From the NCBI RefSeq assembly GCF_031755915.1, contig NC_083386.1, forward strand, positions 15,547,001 to 15,611,000: DNA of 64,000 bases, written 5' to 3'. The notes under the pieces were generated by a model that ran no database searches, was not told where the DNA came from, and saw only the letters and a list, made by a program, of their open reading frames with translations. Both the position numbers and the translations under genes were made by a program. This document shows, piece after piece, positions 1 through 9,831 of the stretch. The DNA comes from Ziziphus jujuba. Taxonomy: Eukaryota; Streptophyta; Magnoliopsida; Rosales; Rhamnaceae. Each line of letters starts with the position of its first letter. The stretch's first letter is position 1.

Positions 1-790
1 AAGCATCACATTCAATTTCAAAAGTTTTAGAAAAATTTGGCAAAACTAATAAAGGAGCATTAGATAATTTTTCTTTCAACAAATTGGAAGGCTTCTTTTG
101 TGCTCCTTCCCATTTGAATCCAACATTCTTCTTGACAACTTCAGTCAATGGTGCTGCAATGGTGCTAAAATCCTTGACAAATCTTCTGTAGAAGCTAGCC
201 AAACCATGAAAACTCCTTACCTGGATAGTAGATGTAGGTTTCGGCCACTCTTATATGGCTTTAACCTTGGATTGGTCAACCTTAGTTCCTATAGCACTTA
301 CAACAAACCCTAAAAAAACAAGCTCATCTTGACAAACATCACACTTTTTCATGTTAGCAAATAACCTTTCCTTAACTTCTCACTAAAGTAGGCTATGGGT
401 CTTCCTTCTTGTACCAATATAGCCATAATACCTATACCCAAAGCATCACATTCAATTTCAAAAGTTTTAGAAAAATTTGGCAAAAGTAATAAAGGAGCAT
501 TAGATAATTTTTCTTTCAACAAATTGAAAGGCTTCACTTGTGCTTCTTCCAATATGAATCCAACATTCTTCTTAACAACTTCAGTCAATGGTGCTGCAAT
601 GGTGCTAAAATCCTTGACAAATCTTCGATAGAAGCTAGCAAAACCATGGAAACTTCTAACCTAGGTAGTAGATGTAGGTTTCGGCCACTCTTGTATGGCT
701 TTAACCTTGGATTGATCAACCTTAATTCCTACAGTAGTTACAATAAATCCTATAAAAATAAGCTCATCTTGCCAAAAATCACACTTTCCT
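1..790 (-). repeat. Tandem duplication of RT/RNase H junction in element A
   Basis: The sequence from position 1 recurs from position 441 (offset 440) with a few percent divergence over more than 300 bases. Against elements B and C, the normal order runs once from the RNase H block (ctaaagtaggctatgggtc) to the RT block (cacacttttt...gttagcaaa). Here, after the RT-side block ends near 375, the RNase H block starts again. The second unit also lost about 22 bases near 788 compared with the first (missing the gttagcaaataacc part). This is a local duplication inside a dead element. Confidence 0.85.
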
Positions 791-1290
791 TCCTAAGTAC
801 TTTTAAAACTAGCCTGAGATGTTCTACACGTTCATCAAGATTTCCGCTATACACTAGAATAGCATCAAAATATATAGCAATCAATTTTCCAATGAATGGA
901 TGCATGACATGATTCATTAAACTCATGAAGATGCTAGGTGCATTAGTTAAACCAAAAGGCATTACCAACCACTCATACAATCCCTATTAAGTTTCAAATG
1001 CGGTTTTCCATTCATCCTCCTCTTTCATCCTAATTTAATGATACCCAATCGTAACATCAATCTTTGAAAAGATATGTGCACCATATAATTCATCTAACAT
1101 ATCATCTAATCTAGAAATTGGATGCCAATATTTAATGGTTATATTATTAATGGCCCTACAAGTGACAAACATGCACCATGAACAATCTTTCTTAGGTACT
1201 AATAAAACAGGGACAACACATGATCTCATGCTTTCTCTAATATAACCTTTTTCAAGCAATTCACTTACCTGACTTTGTAGCTCCTTCATC
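377..1290 (-). pseudogene. Element A reverse transcriptase / RNase H fragment
   Basis: Translation on the minus strand gives RT pieces: [33 protein letters not shown] and [16 protein letters not shown], then the catalytic box as YFDAILVYS where active chromoviruses have Y-x-D-D. The second catalytic Asp is therefore Ala. The RNase H part follows ([17 protein letters not shown], then [13 protein letters not shown]). The reading frame breaks several times between the RT blocks. RT would copy the element RNA to DNA and RNase H would remove the RNA; neither can work here. It continues into the duplicated copy at 1-376. Confidence 0.85.
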
Positions 1291-1489
1291 TCCTCGGGGA
1301 TTGCTTCTATATGCAGGCCTTTGGGAATTATAGCTCCAGGAATAAAATCAATTTGATGTTCAATCCCTTGAATAGATGGTAATAGAACTTGGAACTTGGC
1401 AATTTAAGCTCTTTGGAGTTAGCTTTATGATTCAAATAAGCATCCTTATAAATTATAACTAGCAATTACTCAAAATTGCCTTTTTAACC

Positions 1490-2420
1490 TCACCTAGGAT
1501 AAGATAATTTTTTTTCTTTTTCTTTTCCACTTTTGGATTCCATTTTCTCTCTCATGCTCTCGATATTTTCAATTTTTTTTTCTCCCTCTCAGCTTCTCAC
1601 TTTTTTCCCCCTCATTCTCGGGTTCAGAACACTTACCTTGGATGTGTGGTTTGGCCTTGCCTTCTTTAACAATTGGTGAAGCCGTGGGTGCCATGCTTGT
1701 CTTTTCCTTGAGCCGTTTGGCCTCCCTCCTTTGTTGCTTTTGTAATTGATCTCTAAATAGTTCTTTTGGAGTTAATGGCTCAAGCTTAATCTTCTTACTC
1801 TTAAATTTAAAAACAATAGCATTTTCTTGACCATAGTGTACAGTATCCTTATCAAATTGTCATGGTCTTCCTAGTAGAATATGTCTAACATGCATAGGCA
1901 CAACATCACATAATACAACATCCACATATTTATCAATGCTAAATTTTACCTTGACTTATTTATTTACTTTCATCTCACCACTATCATTAAGTCATTGTAG
2001 TCTATATGGTTCGGGATGTTTGATTGTTGTGAGACCTAATTTCTCAACTACCATATTACTAATTACATTAGCACAACTTCCATTATCAATTATCATGCTA
2101 CAAATATTACCTTAAATCTTACATCGGGTATGGAAGATGTTTTATCTTTAAACTTGATCCTCATCTTTATACAAGGTCAAGACCCTCCTTTCACCAAACT
2201 CAATTCAGCCTTTGAGGCTTTGAGAGTCTCGGCTTCTTCTTGTTCTTCATCCTCAATTGCTTCATCTACAAATTCAGTTTCAGATTCGGATCCCTCACTT
2301 TTGAACTCCAACTCTCTATTACCTTTCAGCACCATGATTCTTCTATTTAGGCATTGATTGGCATCATTTCCTCGACACTGACACTTAAAACAAACAATGT
2401 CATAAGTTTTTGAAGGTTTA
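1490..2420 (-). pseudogene. Element A gag zinc knuckle and protease fragment
   Basis: Near 2340-2400 the minus strand encodes a gag-type zinc knuckle, ICFKCQCRGNDANQCLNRR, in which the usual Gly-His pair of CX2CX4HX4C has changed (GND instead of GHI), so the metal-binding His is lost. An acidic linker (SEGSESETEFVDEAIEDEE) follows. Further left, the retropepsin region can be followed in pieces by homology to element B (LxDSGEM, HILLGRP-like words), but no open frame remains. The frame runs on into the adjoining LTR at 2422, so the N-terminal part of that frame is not gag. Confidence 0.75.
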
Positions 2421-2421
2421 G

Positions 2422-3442
2422 TGATGTGATTCCGCCAGTGGCCATTCAACCGATTTCCTGCTGGGGTACGGGTCCTATACAAATGAAAAAGGGGCCAATC
2501 ACTAGGGCACATTTTAAGAGATTTAAGGAGAACTTGGCAAGCTTTATTCATGGAGTGATTCAATCTTAAGAGGGCATGACAATACATGAAGATACAAGAT
2601 CCGTTTTAAGCCTCCAAGTGGTGGAGATCGATACAGACCCGGGTAGCTATTTTGATGCAAATTTGGACTCGGGGCAGCAAGGAATGGTTCTAACACTTCA
2701 TCAACTCAATGAATATCATTAAGAGGACATGGAATCCAGACATGGAAGAAAAAAAGCATCTAAAAAGGATTTATACGGACAGCCTCTCAATTTGGCCGAA
2801 AATGTGTTGTTTTACCGCTAGCTTTGACTTTTCTTCTTGTTTGACTTATTCCAATCAAAGGGCAACATGTGGGAATCATTATTCATCATATTTGTCATCC
2901 TAAATGGCATATGGAATCTGATTTGGAGCCCAAACAAGCTGGAGATTGGTCAAAGATACCTTAGTAGTCAAACTAGTCAACTAGTTTCCTAATTTGATTT
3001 TGACTTTTTATTTTAGAAAATTAGTCTTTTACTTTGAGTTTTATTTATTTATTTGCTGGAAAAATAAGTTTAGGAAAATTATTATTTTAGTATTTAAATT
3101 GTAAATTAATTAATTCCTAATTCAAAATAAAGGAATTAATTAATCTAAATTAGTTTAGCAAAATAAGAAAAAATTAGGCACTTTCCTTTTCTCTACTTTC
3201 CTTTTCTCAACACTTTGTATCCGGTTTTGATTTAATTTTTTAGGGCCTTTTCTTTGTAAAATTAGCCTATTTAAAGGCTTATTTTCAATGAGAAATCAGG
3301 CTTGAATTTTATACAGAAAATTATTTGTGAGATTGAATTCTCTTTGTTCTTTTGAACACCTAAAACACCATTAATGAATGAGTATTTTAGTTTGACTTAT
3401 CAATAAGCCTTCCATCACCTATTGTGGCGTCTTCATTATATA
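2422..3442 (+). repeat. CRM-like LTR, plus orientation, 3' truncated
   Basis: It starts with TGATGTGATTCC and then follows, as reverse complement, the whole 5' LTR of element C (47502-48589): the gattggcc..., the cctccaagtggtgga block and the TTAATTAATTCC block near 3110 are all recognisable. It ends inside the R/U5 part at 3442 (cttcattatata) instead of running to the TTCATATCA end. It sits between minus-strand element A and minus-strand element B, so its orientation is opposite to both neighbours. It is either a truncated solo LTR or one end of an element whose body is lost; no target duplication can be assigned. Confidence 0.8.
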
Positions 3443-3628
3443 TCAATTCCTAATGGTCACCTTGACCCCTAACTAACCTGTAATTAGAAACCTTGGTATA
3501 TAATGAAGACGCCACAATAGATGATGGAAGTATTATTGATAAGTCAAAACTAAAACACTTATTCACTAATGGTGTTTTAGGTGTTCAAAAGAACAAAGAG
3601 AATTCAATCTCACAAATAATTTTCTGTA
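3312..3628. repeat. Large inverted repeat formed by head-to-head LTR ends
   Basis: The left arm 3312-3442 and right arm 3497-3628 are near-perfect reverse complements (about 131 bases each) around a 54-base spacer at 3443-3496. The arms are the same LTR segment in opposite orientation: the plus-oriented LTR on the left and the short 3' LTR of element B on the right. A transcript across this site could fold into a long hairpin. Confidence 0.9.
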
Positions 3629-3683
3629 TTGGATCAACACCCCAGTGGGTTGTCGGTTGAACGGTCTCGGCATATTCACATCA
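3443..3683 (-). repeat. Element B 3' LTR (short form)
   Basis: Read on the minus strand it begins TGATGTGAATATGCCG right after the polypurine tract and ends in the R/U5 segment; the normal TTCATATCA end is missing at 3443. U3 is reduced to about 55 bases: the start block (tgatg... to ...caaccccctggggtgttgatcc side) is joined directly to the R block at the TGTA word near 3625-3628. The same junction occurs in the 5' LTR at 9576-9831. Confidence 0.85.
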
Positions 3684-4860
3684 TTCCCCTCCTCTTGAAA
3701 GGGATTTGCCCTCAAATCAAAGTCATTACCTGTAATAAAAGGAGACAAATCAGCAACATTGAAGGCGGCACTAACATTATACTTACCCGGTAGATTAAGT
3801 TTGTAGGCATTGTCATTTATCCTCTTCAAAACTTGAAAAGGTCCATCACCCCTTGGCATGAGTTTTGATTTCCTTTGTTCGGGAAATCTTTCTTTCCTCA
3901 AATGCAGTCACACCCAATCTCCAGGTTCAAAAACCCTTGGTTTTCGGCCTTGATTAGCCACCTTTGCATATTGCTCGATCCTCCTCTCAATATTTGCCTT
4001 TGTCTTCTCATGAATCTGTTTTACAAAATCAGCTTTTTGTTTTCCATCTAGATTAGCATGCTCACTCAAAGGTAAAGGTGTTAGATCTAATGGAGTCAAA
4101 GGATTAAAACCATAAACAATTTCAAATGGTGTATATTTAGTAGCTGAATGTAAAGACCTATTATAAGAAAATTCAACATGTGGCAAATATTCTTCCCAAG
4201 TTCTCAAATTTCTACTAATTAAAATACGTAACAAAGTGGACAAGGTTCTATTCACAACTTTGGTTTGCCCATCTGCTTGTGGGTGGCAAGTAGTAGAAAA
4301 TAAAAGCTTAGTACCTTACTTAGCCCACAAAGTTTTCCAAAAATAACTTAAGAACTTAGCATCCCTATTCGAAACAATAGTTCTTGGCATTCCATGCAAT
4401 CTCATAATTTCCTTGAAAAATAAATTAGCAACATTGGATGCATCATCAGTTTTATTACATGCAATAAAATGTGCCATTTTAGAAAATCTATCTACTACAA
4501 CAAATATTAAATCCTTACCTGTCCTTGACCTAGGCAAACCAAGAATAAAATCCATAGACAAATCTACCCAAGGATAGGTAGGAATCGGCAAAGGCTTGTA
4601 CAATCCATGTCACTTCAATTTTGATTTTGTTTTTCGGCACTTCAAACATCTTTCACAAATTCTCTCAACATCTCTCCTCATGTTAGGCCAATAAAAATGT
4701 TCTTGCAACAAGGATAAAGTTTTAAAAATGCCAAAATGACCCATTAAACCACCCCCATGTCCTTCCCGAACCAATAATTCCCTAATGCTACAATTAGGCA
4801 CACAAAGTTTTTTTTCTTAAACAAATACCCCTCAAATATGTAAAATTTATTATATCCATG
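3566..4860 (-). pseudogene. Element B integrase
   Basis: Minus-strand pieces give a zinc-binding HHCC domain (REGHGGGLMGHF ... ERCLKCRKTKSK, 4610-4801), then the catalytic core ([38 protein letters not shown], 4316-4603), then [16 protein letters not shown] and the C-terminal region to VADLSPF and [12 protein letters not shown] (3684-4255). Integrase inserts the cDNA using three acidic residues. The two Asp are present, but at the third position (4259-4261) the codon reads Lys where Glu is expected. At least two frame breaks separate the pieces. The C-terminus reads through the polypurine tract into the 3' LTR, stopping near 3566. Confidence 0.85.
3684..3696 (-). other. Polypurine tract of element B
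   Basis: On the minus strand AAGAGGAGGGGAA directly precedes the LTR start TGATGTG. This all-purine run is the plus-strand DNA primer site. It lies inside the coding frame, encoding Q-E-E-G-N together with the first LTR bases. Confidence 0.8.
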
Positions 4861-4959
4861 TTTCAAACAGGTTCTAAAAATTTCTTCAAAGTCACTATCA
4901 TGCTCATAAAGTTATTTCAATTGTTCAAATCCAAGCAATCTTGCATCTAAGGTAGAAAA

Positions 4960-6250
4960 GATACATACCTTTGCGATAATGCATCGGCAACCACATTTTC
5001 CTTACCTTTCTTGTAGCGGATCACATATGGAAAGGGTTCAATAAATTCAATCTATTTGGCATGCCTTCGGTTGAGCTTTCCTTTACCTTTAATATGCTCA
5101 AAGACTCATGATCCGTACAAATCATAAACTCCTTTGGCATGAGATAATGCTGCGACGTCTCCAAAGCCCTCACCAAAACATACATCTCCTTGTCATATGT
5201 TGGGTAGTTTAGTGCAGCTCTATTTAATTTTTCACTAAAGTAGGCTATGGGTCTTCCTTCTTGTATTAAGACAGCTCAAATACCTACACCCGAAGCATCA
5301 CACTCAATTTGAAAAGTCTTAGAAAAATTTGGCAAAACTAATAAAGGTGCATTACACAATTTTTCTTTCAACAAATTAAAACATTTTTCTTGTACTTCCC
5401 CCCATTTAAAGCCAACATTATTCTTGACAACTTCATTCAAAGGTGCGGCTTTGGTGATAAAATCCTTGACAGATCTTCTATAAAAACTTGCCAAGCCATG
5501 GAAACTCCTCACTTGCGTGATTGTTGTAGGAACTGGCCACTCTTTGATTGCTTACACTTTAACTTGATCCACTTTAATTCCTGCAGCACTTATTACAAAT
5601 CCTAGGAAAACAAGCTCATCTTTGCAAAAATCACACTTGTTCATGTTAGCAAACAATCTTTCCTTTCTAAGAACTTGCAAAACTTGCCTAAGTTGATCCA
5701 CATGCTCATCCAAGTTTCAGCTATACACCAAAATATCATCAAAATAAACAACCACAAATTTACCAATAAATGGACGCATTACATGATTCATAAGCCTCAT
5801 GAAAGTACTATGTGCATTAGATAATCCAAAAGGCATAACTAACTATTCATACAGCCCATATTTAGTTTTAAATGCGGTTTTCCATTCATCACCTTCTTTC
5901 ATTCTAATTTGATGATAACCACTTCTAAGATCAATTTTAGTAAACATGCAAGCACCATGTAACTCATCAAGCATATCATCTAACCTAGGAATGGGATGTC
6001 TATATTTAATGGTGATGTTATTTATAGCCCTACAATCAACACACATTCTCCAAGAACCATCCTTTTTAGATACTAACAAAATAGGAACAGCACATGGACT
6101 TAAACTCTCATGAATGTATCCTTTATCAAGCAAGTTACTTACCTGTTTTTACAGCTCCTTTGTTTCTTCGGGATTGCTTCTATATGCTGGTCTATTTGGT
6201 ACAGCAGCCCCTGGGACAAATTCAATTTGATGTTCTATCCCTCAAATAGG
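4960..6250 (-). pseudogene. Element B reverse transcriptase and RNase H
   Basis: RT begins near 6170 and shows [48 protein letters not shown] with the first catalytic Asp, and the box [11 protein letters not shown] with the Asp pair intact. In-frame stops replace Trp in [10 protein letters not shown] (TAG near 5840) and Arg after LVYS (TGA near 5718). RNase H follows: [42 protein letters not shown] and [17 protein letters not shown], with further stops, for example after GVGI and after CTDHES. Catalytic residues survive, so decay is by nonsense changes rather than by loss of the active site. Confidence 0.85.
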
Positions 6251-6256
6251 TGGTAG

Positions 6257-7585
6257 TCAACTTGGAATCTCATTCGGGAAAACATCTCCAAATTCCTTCA
6301 AAAGAGAAATCATTGAACTTGGCAATTCAAGTTCTTCAAAGTTAGTTTGATCATTAAAATAGTTTTCTTTATATATCATGACCAGCAAGGGTTTCATACA
6401 TTCAATAGCCTTATTAATATCCCCAAAACTCAAATAAAAATTCTGATTTTTTCTCTCTTTTCTTTCTTTTCTTTTTCTTCCCTCGGTTTGGCTCTCATTG
6501 GTAGAAATTTCCAGATTGTTGGTGCTCTCGGGTTTGCTCTCTTTTCTCACCCCCCTCTTGGCTTTCTCTTGGTTTTTCCATTCGATCTGGGTTTTAGAAA
6601 GCTTACCTTGATCAGCAACCTCAATCTCACCTTCTTGAAAGGATGGTGAAGTCGTTGGTGCCATACTTGTTTTCTCCTTGAGTTTTTCGGACTCCCTTCT
6701 TTGTTGCATTTGTAGTTGATCTTTGTAGACCTCCTTGGGAGTCAATGGCTCCAGTTTGATTTTCTTCCCTTTAAACCTGAAAACAACACTATTTTCTCGA
6801 CCAAAATGAGTAGCATCTTTGTCAAATTGCCATGGTCTACCTAGTAAAATATGTCCGGCATGCATTGGTATAATGTCACACAAGACAACATCCTCATACC
6901 TACCTATATTAAATTTAACTTTGGCTTGCTTATTTACTCTCATCTCACCACTATCATTTAACCATTGTAACCTATAGGGTTTTGGATGCTTAATTGTTTT
7001 TAATCTTAATTTATCAACTACAAGATTACTTATCACGTTGGTGCAACTCCCACTATCTATAATCATGCTACAAATCTTACCTTGTATTTCGCAATGAATG
7101 TGGAAGATGTTTTCTCTTTGTATCTGCTCTTCATCTTTGTAGACAGCAAGTGCTCTCCTTGAAACCAAGCTCAACTCAGCATTAGATGTGTCTACTGGTT
7201 TGGCGTCATCATCATTGCATTCCTCCTCTTGCTCGGTTTCAGCTTCTCTTTCTTCATTTGCAAATTCCAGCTCACCATCACCTTTTAATACCATGATTCT
7301 TTTATTTGGGCATTGGCTGGCTATGTGTCCTCTTCCTTGGCACTTAAAACAAATTATTTCTCTGGATTTTTGAGGTTTAGGATCAGATTTTATCTTACCT
7401 TTAAGTGGTTGGACAGATTCGGTCTTGGCTTCCTTTTTTGACCGGTTGGTACTTTCTTCTCCAGCTTTCAGTTTTGGTTTGATTTCATTAGCTGAATTGT
7501 TTCTCCAACACTTGAATTGATTCTCCCACTGCTGGAAACACCTCCAAGACGTGATCCTACACCCCTCCTCTTGAATTGTGTTCAA
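6257..7585 (-). pseudogene. Element B zinc knuckle, protease and linker
   Basis: An open stretch of about 440 codons. It holds a CX2CX4HX4C zinc knuckle (CFKCQGRGHIASQC, around residue 95-110), an acidic linker, and a retropepsin domain with the active site IIDSGSCTNVIS and the flap/fold words DSGEMRVNKQAKVKF and HILLGRPWQFDKDATHFG. A lysine/glutamate-rich linker leads to RT (FGDVFPNEIPS at its end). The protease would cleave the Gag-Pol precursor. The first 28 or so codons are a shifted frame that overlaps the end of gag at 7557-7585; in element C the same part reads in frame with gag, so B has one frameshift here. Apart from that the domain looks complete. Confidence 0.85.
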
Positions 7586-8474
7586 GCTTAATGGCTACAT
7601 GCAACATCTCCTCAAAGTCCAAGCATTGTTGCAATTCAAGCTGGTTGGCAATGTCATGATTCAAACCACCAAGAAATCTCGCCATTGTTGCCTCCCTATT
7701 CTCATTCATATTCAGCCTCATCATGAGCATCTCCATCTCTTTGTAATAATCCTCCACGGACCTACTTCCTTGAGATAAAGATTGAAGCCTTTGATGCAGC
7801 AACCTATGGTAGTGTGATGGCACAAACCGCTTTCTCATGGCTCCTTTCATTTGTCGCCATGTTGCGATCAAGTCATCACCAACTCTCCTTCGGGTGCCTT
7901 GCTCATTCGTCCACCATTGGAGTGCATAATGGCCAAACTCCATTGCTGCCAACTTCACCTTCTTACCCTCCGAATGATTATGGCAATCGAATATTATCTC
8001 CATCTTTTCTTCCCACTCCAAATATGCCTCGGGATCACTTTTTCCCATGAATGGTGAGATGTTGATCTTGACATTGCTAAGATTGTCATCTGTTTCTTCC
8101 CTCCTATACCTTCCATGGCCAGCTCTCTCTTGGATAGCAAGGGTTTCGTCCATGCCTTCCTCAAAGTCTCCACCAAAATTCTCCTCCTCAAATTCCTCTC
8201 TTGGTCTCTCACGGCCTCCTTGTCCTCGACCTCGACCTTCATAGAATTCTTGCCTATTTCTTGTGTTCCGCATTCCTTGGGAAACTTCTAGCCTTCCCAT
8301 CCTTTGATTCATGTACTCAACTTGAGCACTCACCTGCTGTAATTGTTCCAAAACAGCTTTCAATTCCTTTTGCTCACCACTCCCGGTAGCTCGTGGATCA
8401 CCATGAAATCCTACGGACTCTTCTTCTTTAATTCTCAGTGTGGTGTCTCCTCTTCTTATTCTAGAATCTACCAT
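7557..8474 (-). pseudogene. Element B gag (capsid-like) domain
   Basis: An open frame from the likely start MVDSRIRRGD (ATG at 8474-8472; an upstream in-frame Met exists at 8492, but element C starts at the position matching 8474). About 300 codons. The N-terminal third is Glu/Arg-rich and low in complexity (GRGRGQGGRERPREEFEEE). The Retrotrans_gag block follows: FMGKSDPEAYLEWEEKMEI, LAAMEFGHYALQWWTNEQG, MRKRFVPSHYHRLLHQRLQS, GSRSVEDYYKEMEMLMMRL and ATMARFLGGLNHDIANQLEL. Gag packages the element RNA into cytoplasmic particles. The frame ends at EHNSRGGV through a frameshift before the zinc knuckle. It is the best-preserved coding part of the element. Confidence 0.85.
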
Positions 8475-9571
8475 GTTAGTAAAATACTGCAAAAATAAAA
8501 TAAATCCTCACAATATTCACTCCCTCACGTGTTTCACTCAAACAAGGTCTCGACACTCGTGTTTGCGCACTAGTTTCGGCTTTTACCCTCTTTTAAGCTC
8601 ACACTCTCTTGTCTTTTTTCACTAAAAGAATTAACTCAAAGTTATAATTAAAACACCCACAAAACAGCAATTAGATTACAAGTATGTTTTAATTAAATTT
8701 ATCAATAAAACAGTAGCTAAAAGTAGGCAATATAGAAAGAATTCAACAAAACCTAGTTTCAGCTTTTCTAGGCAAAATAAAGCAAATTAATGGGAAAACT
8801 TTGGAATTTTGAAGAACTGGACCAGATGGTAATATATTATGAGTTCAAGAATAAATTTCTAGAAAAACAAATTCAAATACGAACAAGAATCAAAGAGAAC
8901 AAAAATATAGAAAAGTGTTGATTGTTGTTCTTTGTAATTCAAGTTTTTGTATCAAATCCTTTAACTAATTTTAATCCAAATAATTTAAGCACCCAAAATT
9001 CAAATATCCAACAAAATAATTCTCCAGAAACTCAAAATATCACAAATCAAATCTCCAAATCAAACAAGTTCCCAAACTCAAATTTCAACACCAAATTCAA
9101 CAAACCCGAAAAAAAAAAAATTTTGGCTTTACCTCTTTTTTTTTTTTTTTCTTTTTTTTTTTCACTCACGGAACATAAACAACTGCAGTAGCAAGAATAA
9201 TTACCAAAATTGTAATTCCAACTCCAAATCAAACACCAAACCCGTGACCTCCAACAAAAACAAAAGTGCAGGTTTTTTTTTTTTTTTTTTTTGAATATAT
9301 GAATGCAAAAATATTTAAGACTAAAACAGCAAAAAAAAAATTAACAAAAACCAAAATGAGCAAGAACAATGATGAAAAACAACTAACAAAATAGGAAACA
9401 AAAATACAATAAAACTAGGAAATCCTAATTCAACAGGAATGAATTTTTTTTTTTTTTTTAAGATGCAGAACGTGTATGGGATGGATGAAACCTTAACCAA
9501 ATGCTAAAACTTTAGAATAATACAAAAACAAATAAAGCAAATAAAGATAGATCAAACCTGAACAAAATTTA
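8475..9571 (-). other. Element B untranslated leader
   Basis: This is about 1.1 kb between gag and the 5' LTR with no credible coding frame. It carries long A and T tracts (9108-9165, 9273-9291, 9447-9461). Parts of it match the leader of element C (for example the ttgtaattcaagtttttg block at 8935 and 46815), so it belongs to the element. The primer-binding site expected near 9572 is damaged: only a gctct remnant of the complement of TGGTATCAGAGC remains. Confidence 0.65.
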
Positions 9572-9575
9572 GCTC

Positions 9576-9831
9576 TAATCTAATTATGTTCAAGTTCTAA
9601 TGGTCACCTTGACCCCTAACCAACCTGTGATTAGAAACCTTGGTATATAATGAAGATGCTACAATAGGTGATGGAAGTCCTATTGATAAGTCAAAAGTAA
9701 AACACTTATTCACTAATGGTGTTTTAGGTGTTCAAAAGAATAAAGAGAATTCAATTTCACAAATAATTTTCTATATTAGATCAACACCCCAGCAGGTTGT
9801 CGGTTGAACTGTCTTGAGCAGATTCGCATCA
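9576..9831 (-). repeat. Element B 5' LTR (short form)
   Basis: It matches the 3' LTR of B through the shared block aatggtcaccttgacccc, the R block, and then the same abrupt join from ttttct(g/a)ta to the (g)gatcaacacccc U3-start block. It ends at 9831 with gattcgcatca (minus-strand start TGATGCGAATC). Its outer 70 or so bases and part of the primer-binding site are deleted near 9576. Confidence 0.8.

Larger units (their letters stand above)
1..2421 (-). mobile_element. Element A: CRM-like Ty3/gypsy internal remains
   Basis: Minus-strand pol and gag remains read right to left: CCHC zinc knuckle, protease, reverse transcriptase, RNase H. Integrase and the 3' LTR would lie left of the window. 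The protein pieces match elements B and C closely, including the retropepsin LTR-family signature LLGRPWQFDKD (readable in B and C, damaged here) and the [15 protein letters not shown] stretch of RT, which I associate with the CRM clade of chromoviruses. Gag upstream of the zinc knuckle is cut off at 2421, where a plus-oriented LTR of the same family begins. The LTR piece at 9832-10800 could be this element's own 5' LTR, displaced by the intervening insertions; that is inference. Many frameshifts and stops make it a fossil. Confidence 0.85.
3443..9831 (-). mobile_element. Element B: CRM-like Ty3/gypsy with short LTRs
   Basis: A minus-strand element in the order short 5' LTR (9576-9831), leader, gag (8474-7557), zinc knuckle and protease, RT, RNase H, integrase, polypurine tract (3684-3696) and short 3' LTR (3443-3683). 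Gag with the block FMGKSDPEAYLEWEEKMEI and protease with LLGRPWQFDKD are typical of the CRM clade as I know it. Gag is open over more than 300 codons, but one frameshift separates it from the protease frame, and RT, RNase H and integrase carry several stops. LTRs are about 240-255 bases, compared with 1088 in element C of the same family, because U3 is mostly missing from both. Outer ends are damaged, so no target duplication is visible. Confidence 0.85.

Noticed and set aside
538..912. Plus-strand 124-codon frame (and 98-313, 395-631, 5390-5605)
   Set aside because: Antisense shadows of RT/RNase H; the minus-strand translation shows the real domains.
8922..9232. Asn/Phe-rich or Lys-rich frames
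   Set aside because: Created by long T and A tracts in the leader of element B; the same holds for 46879-47234 in element C.
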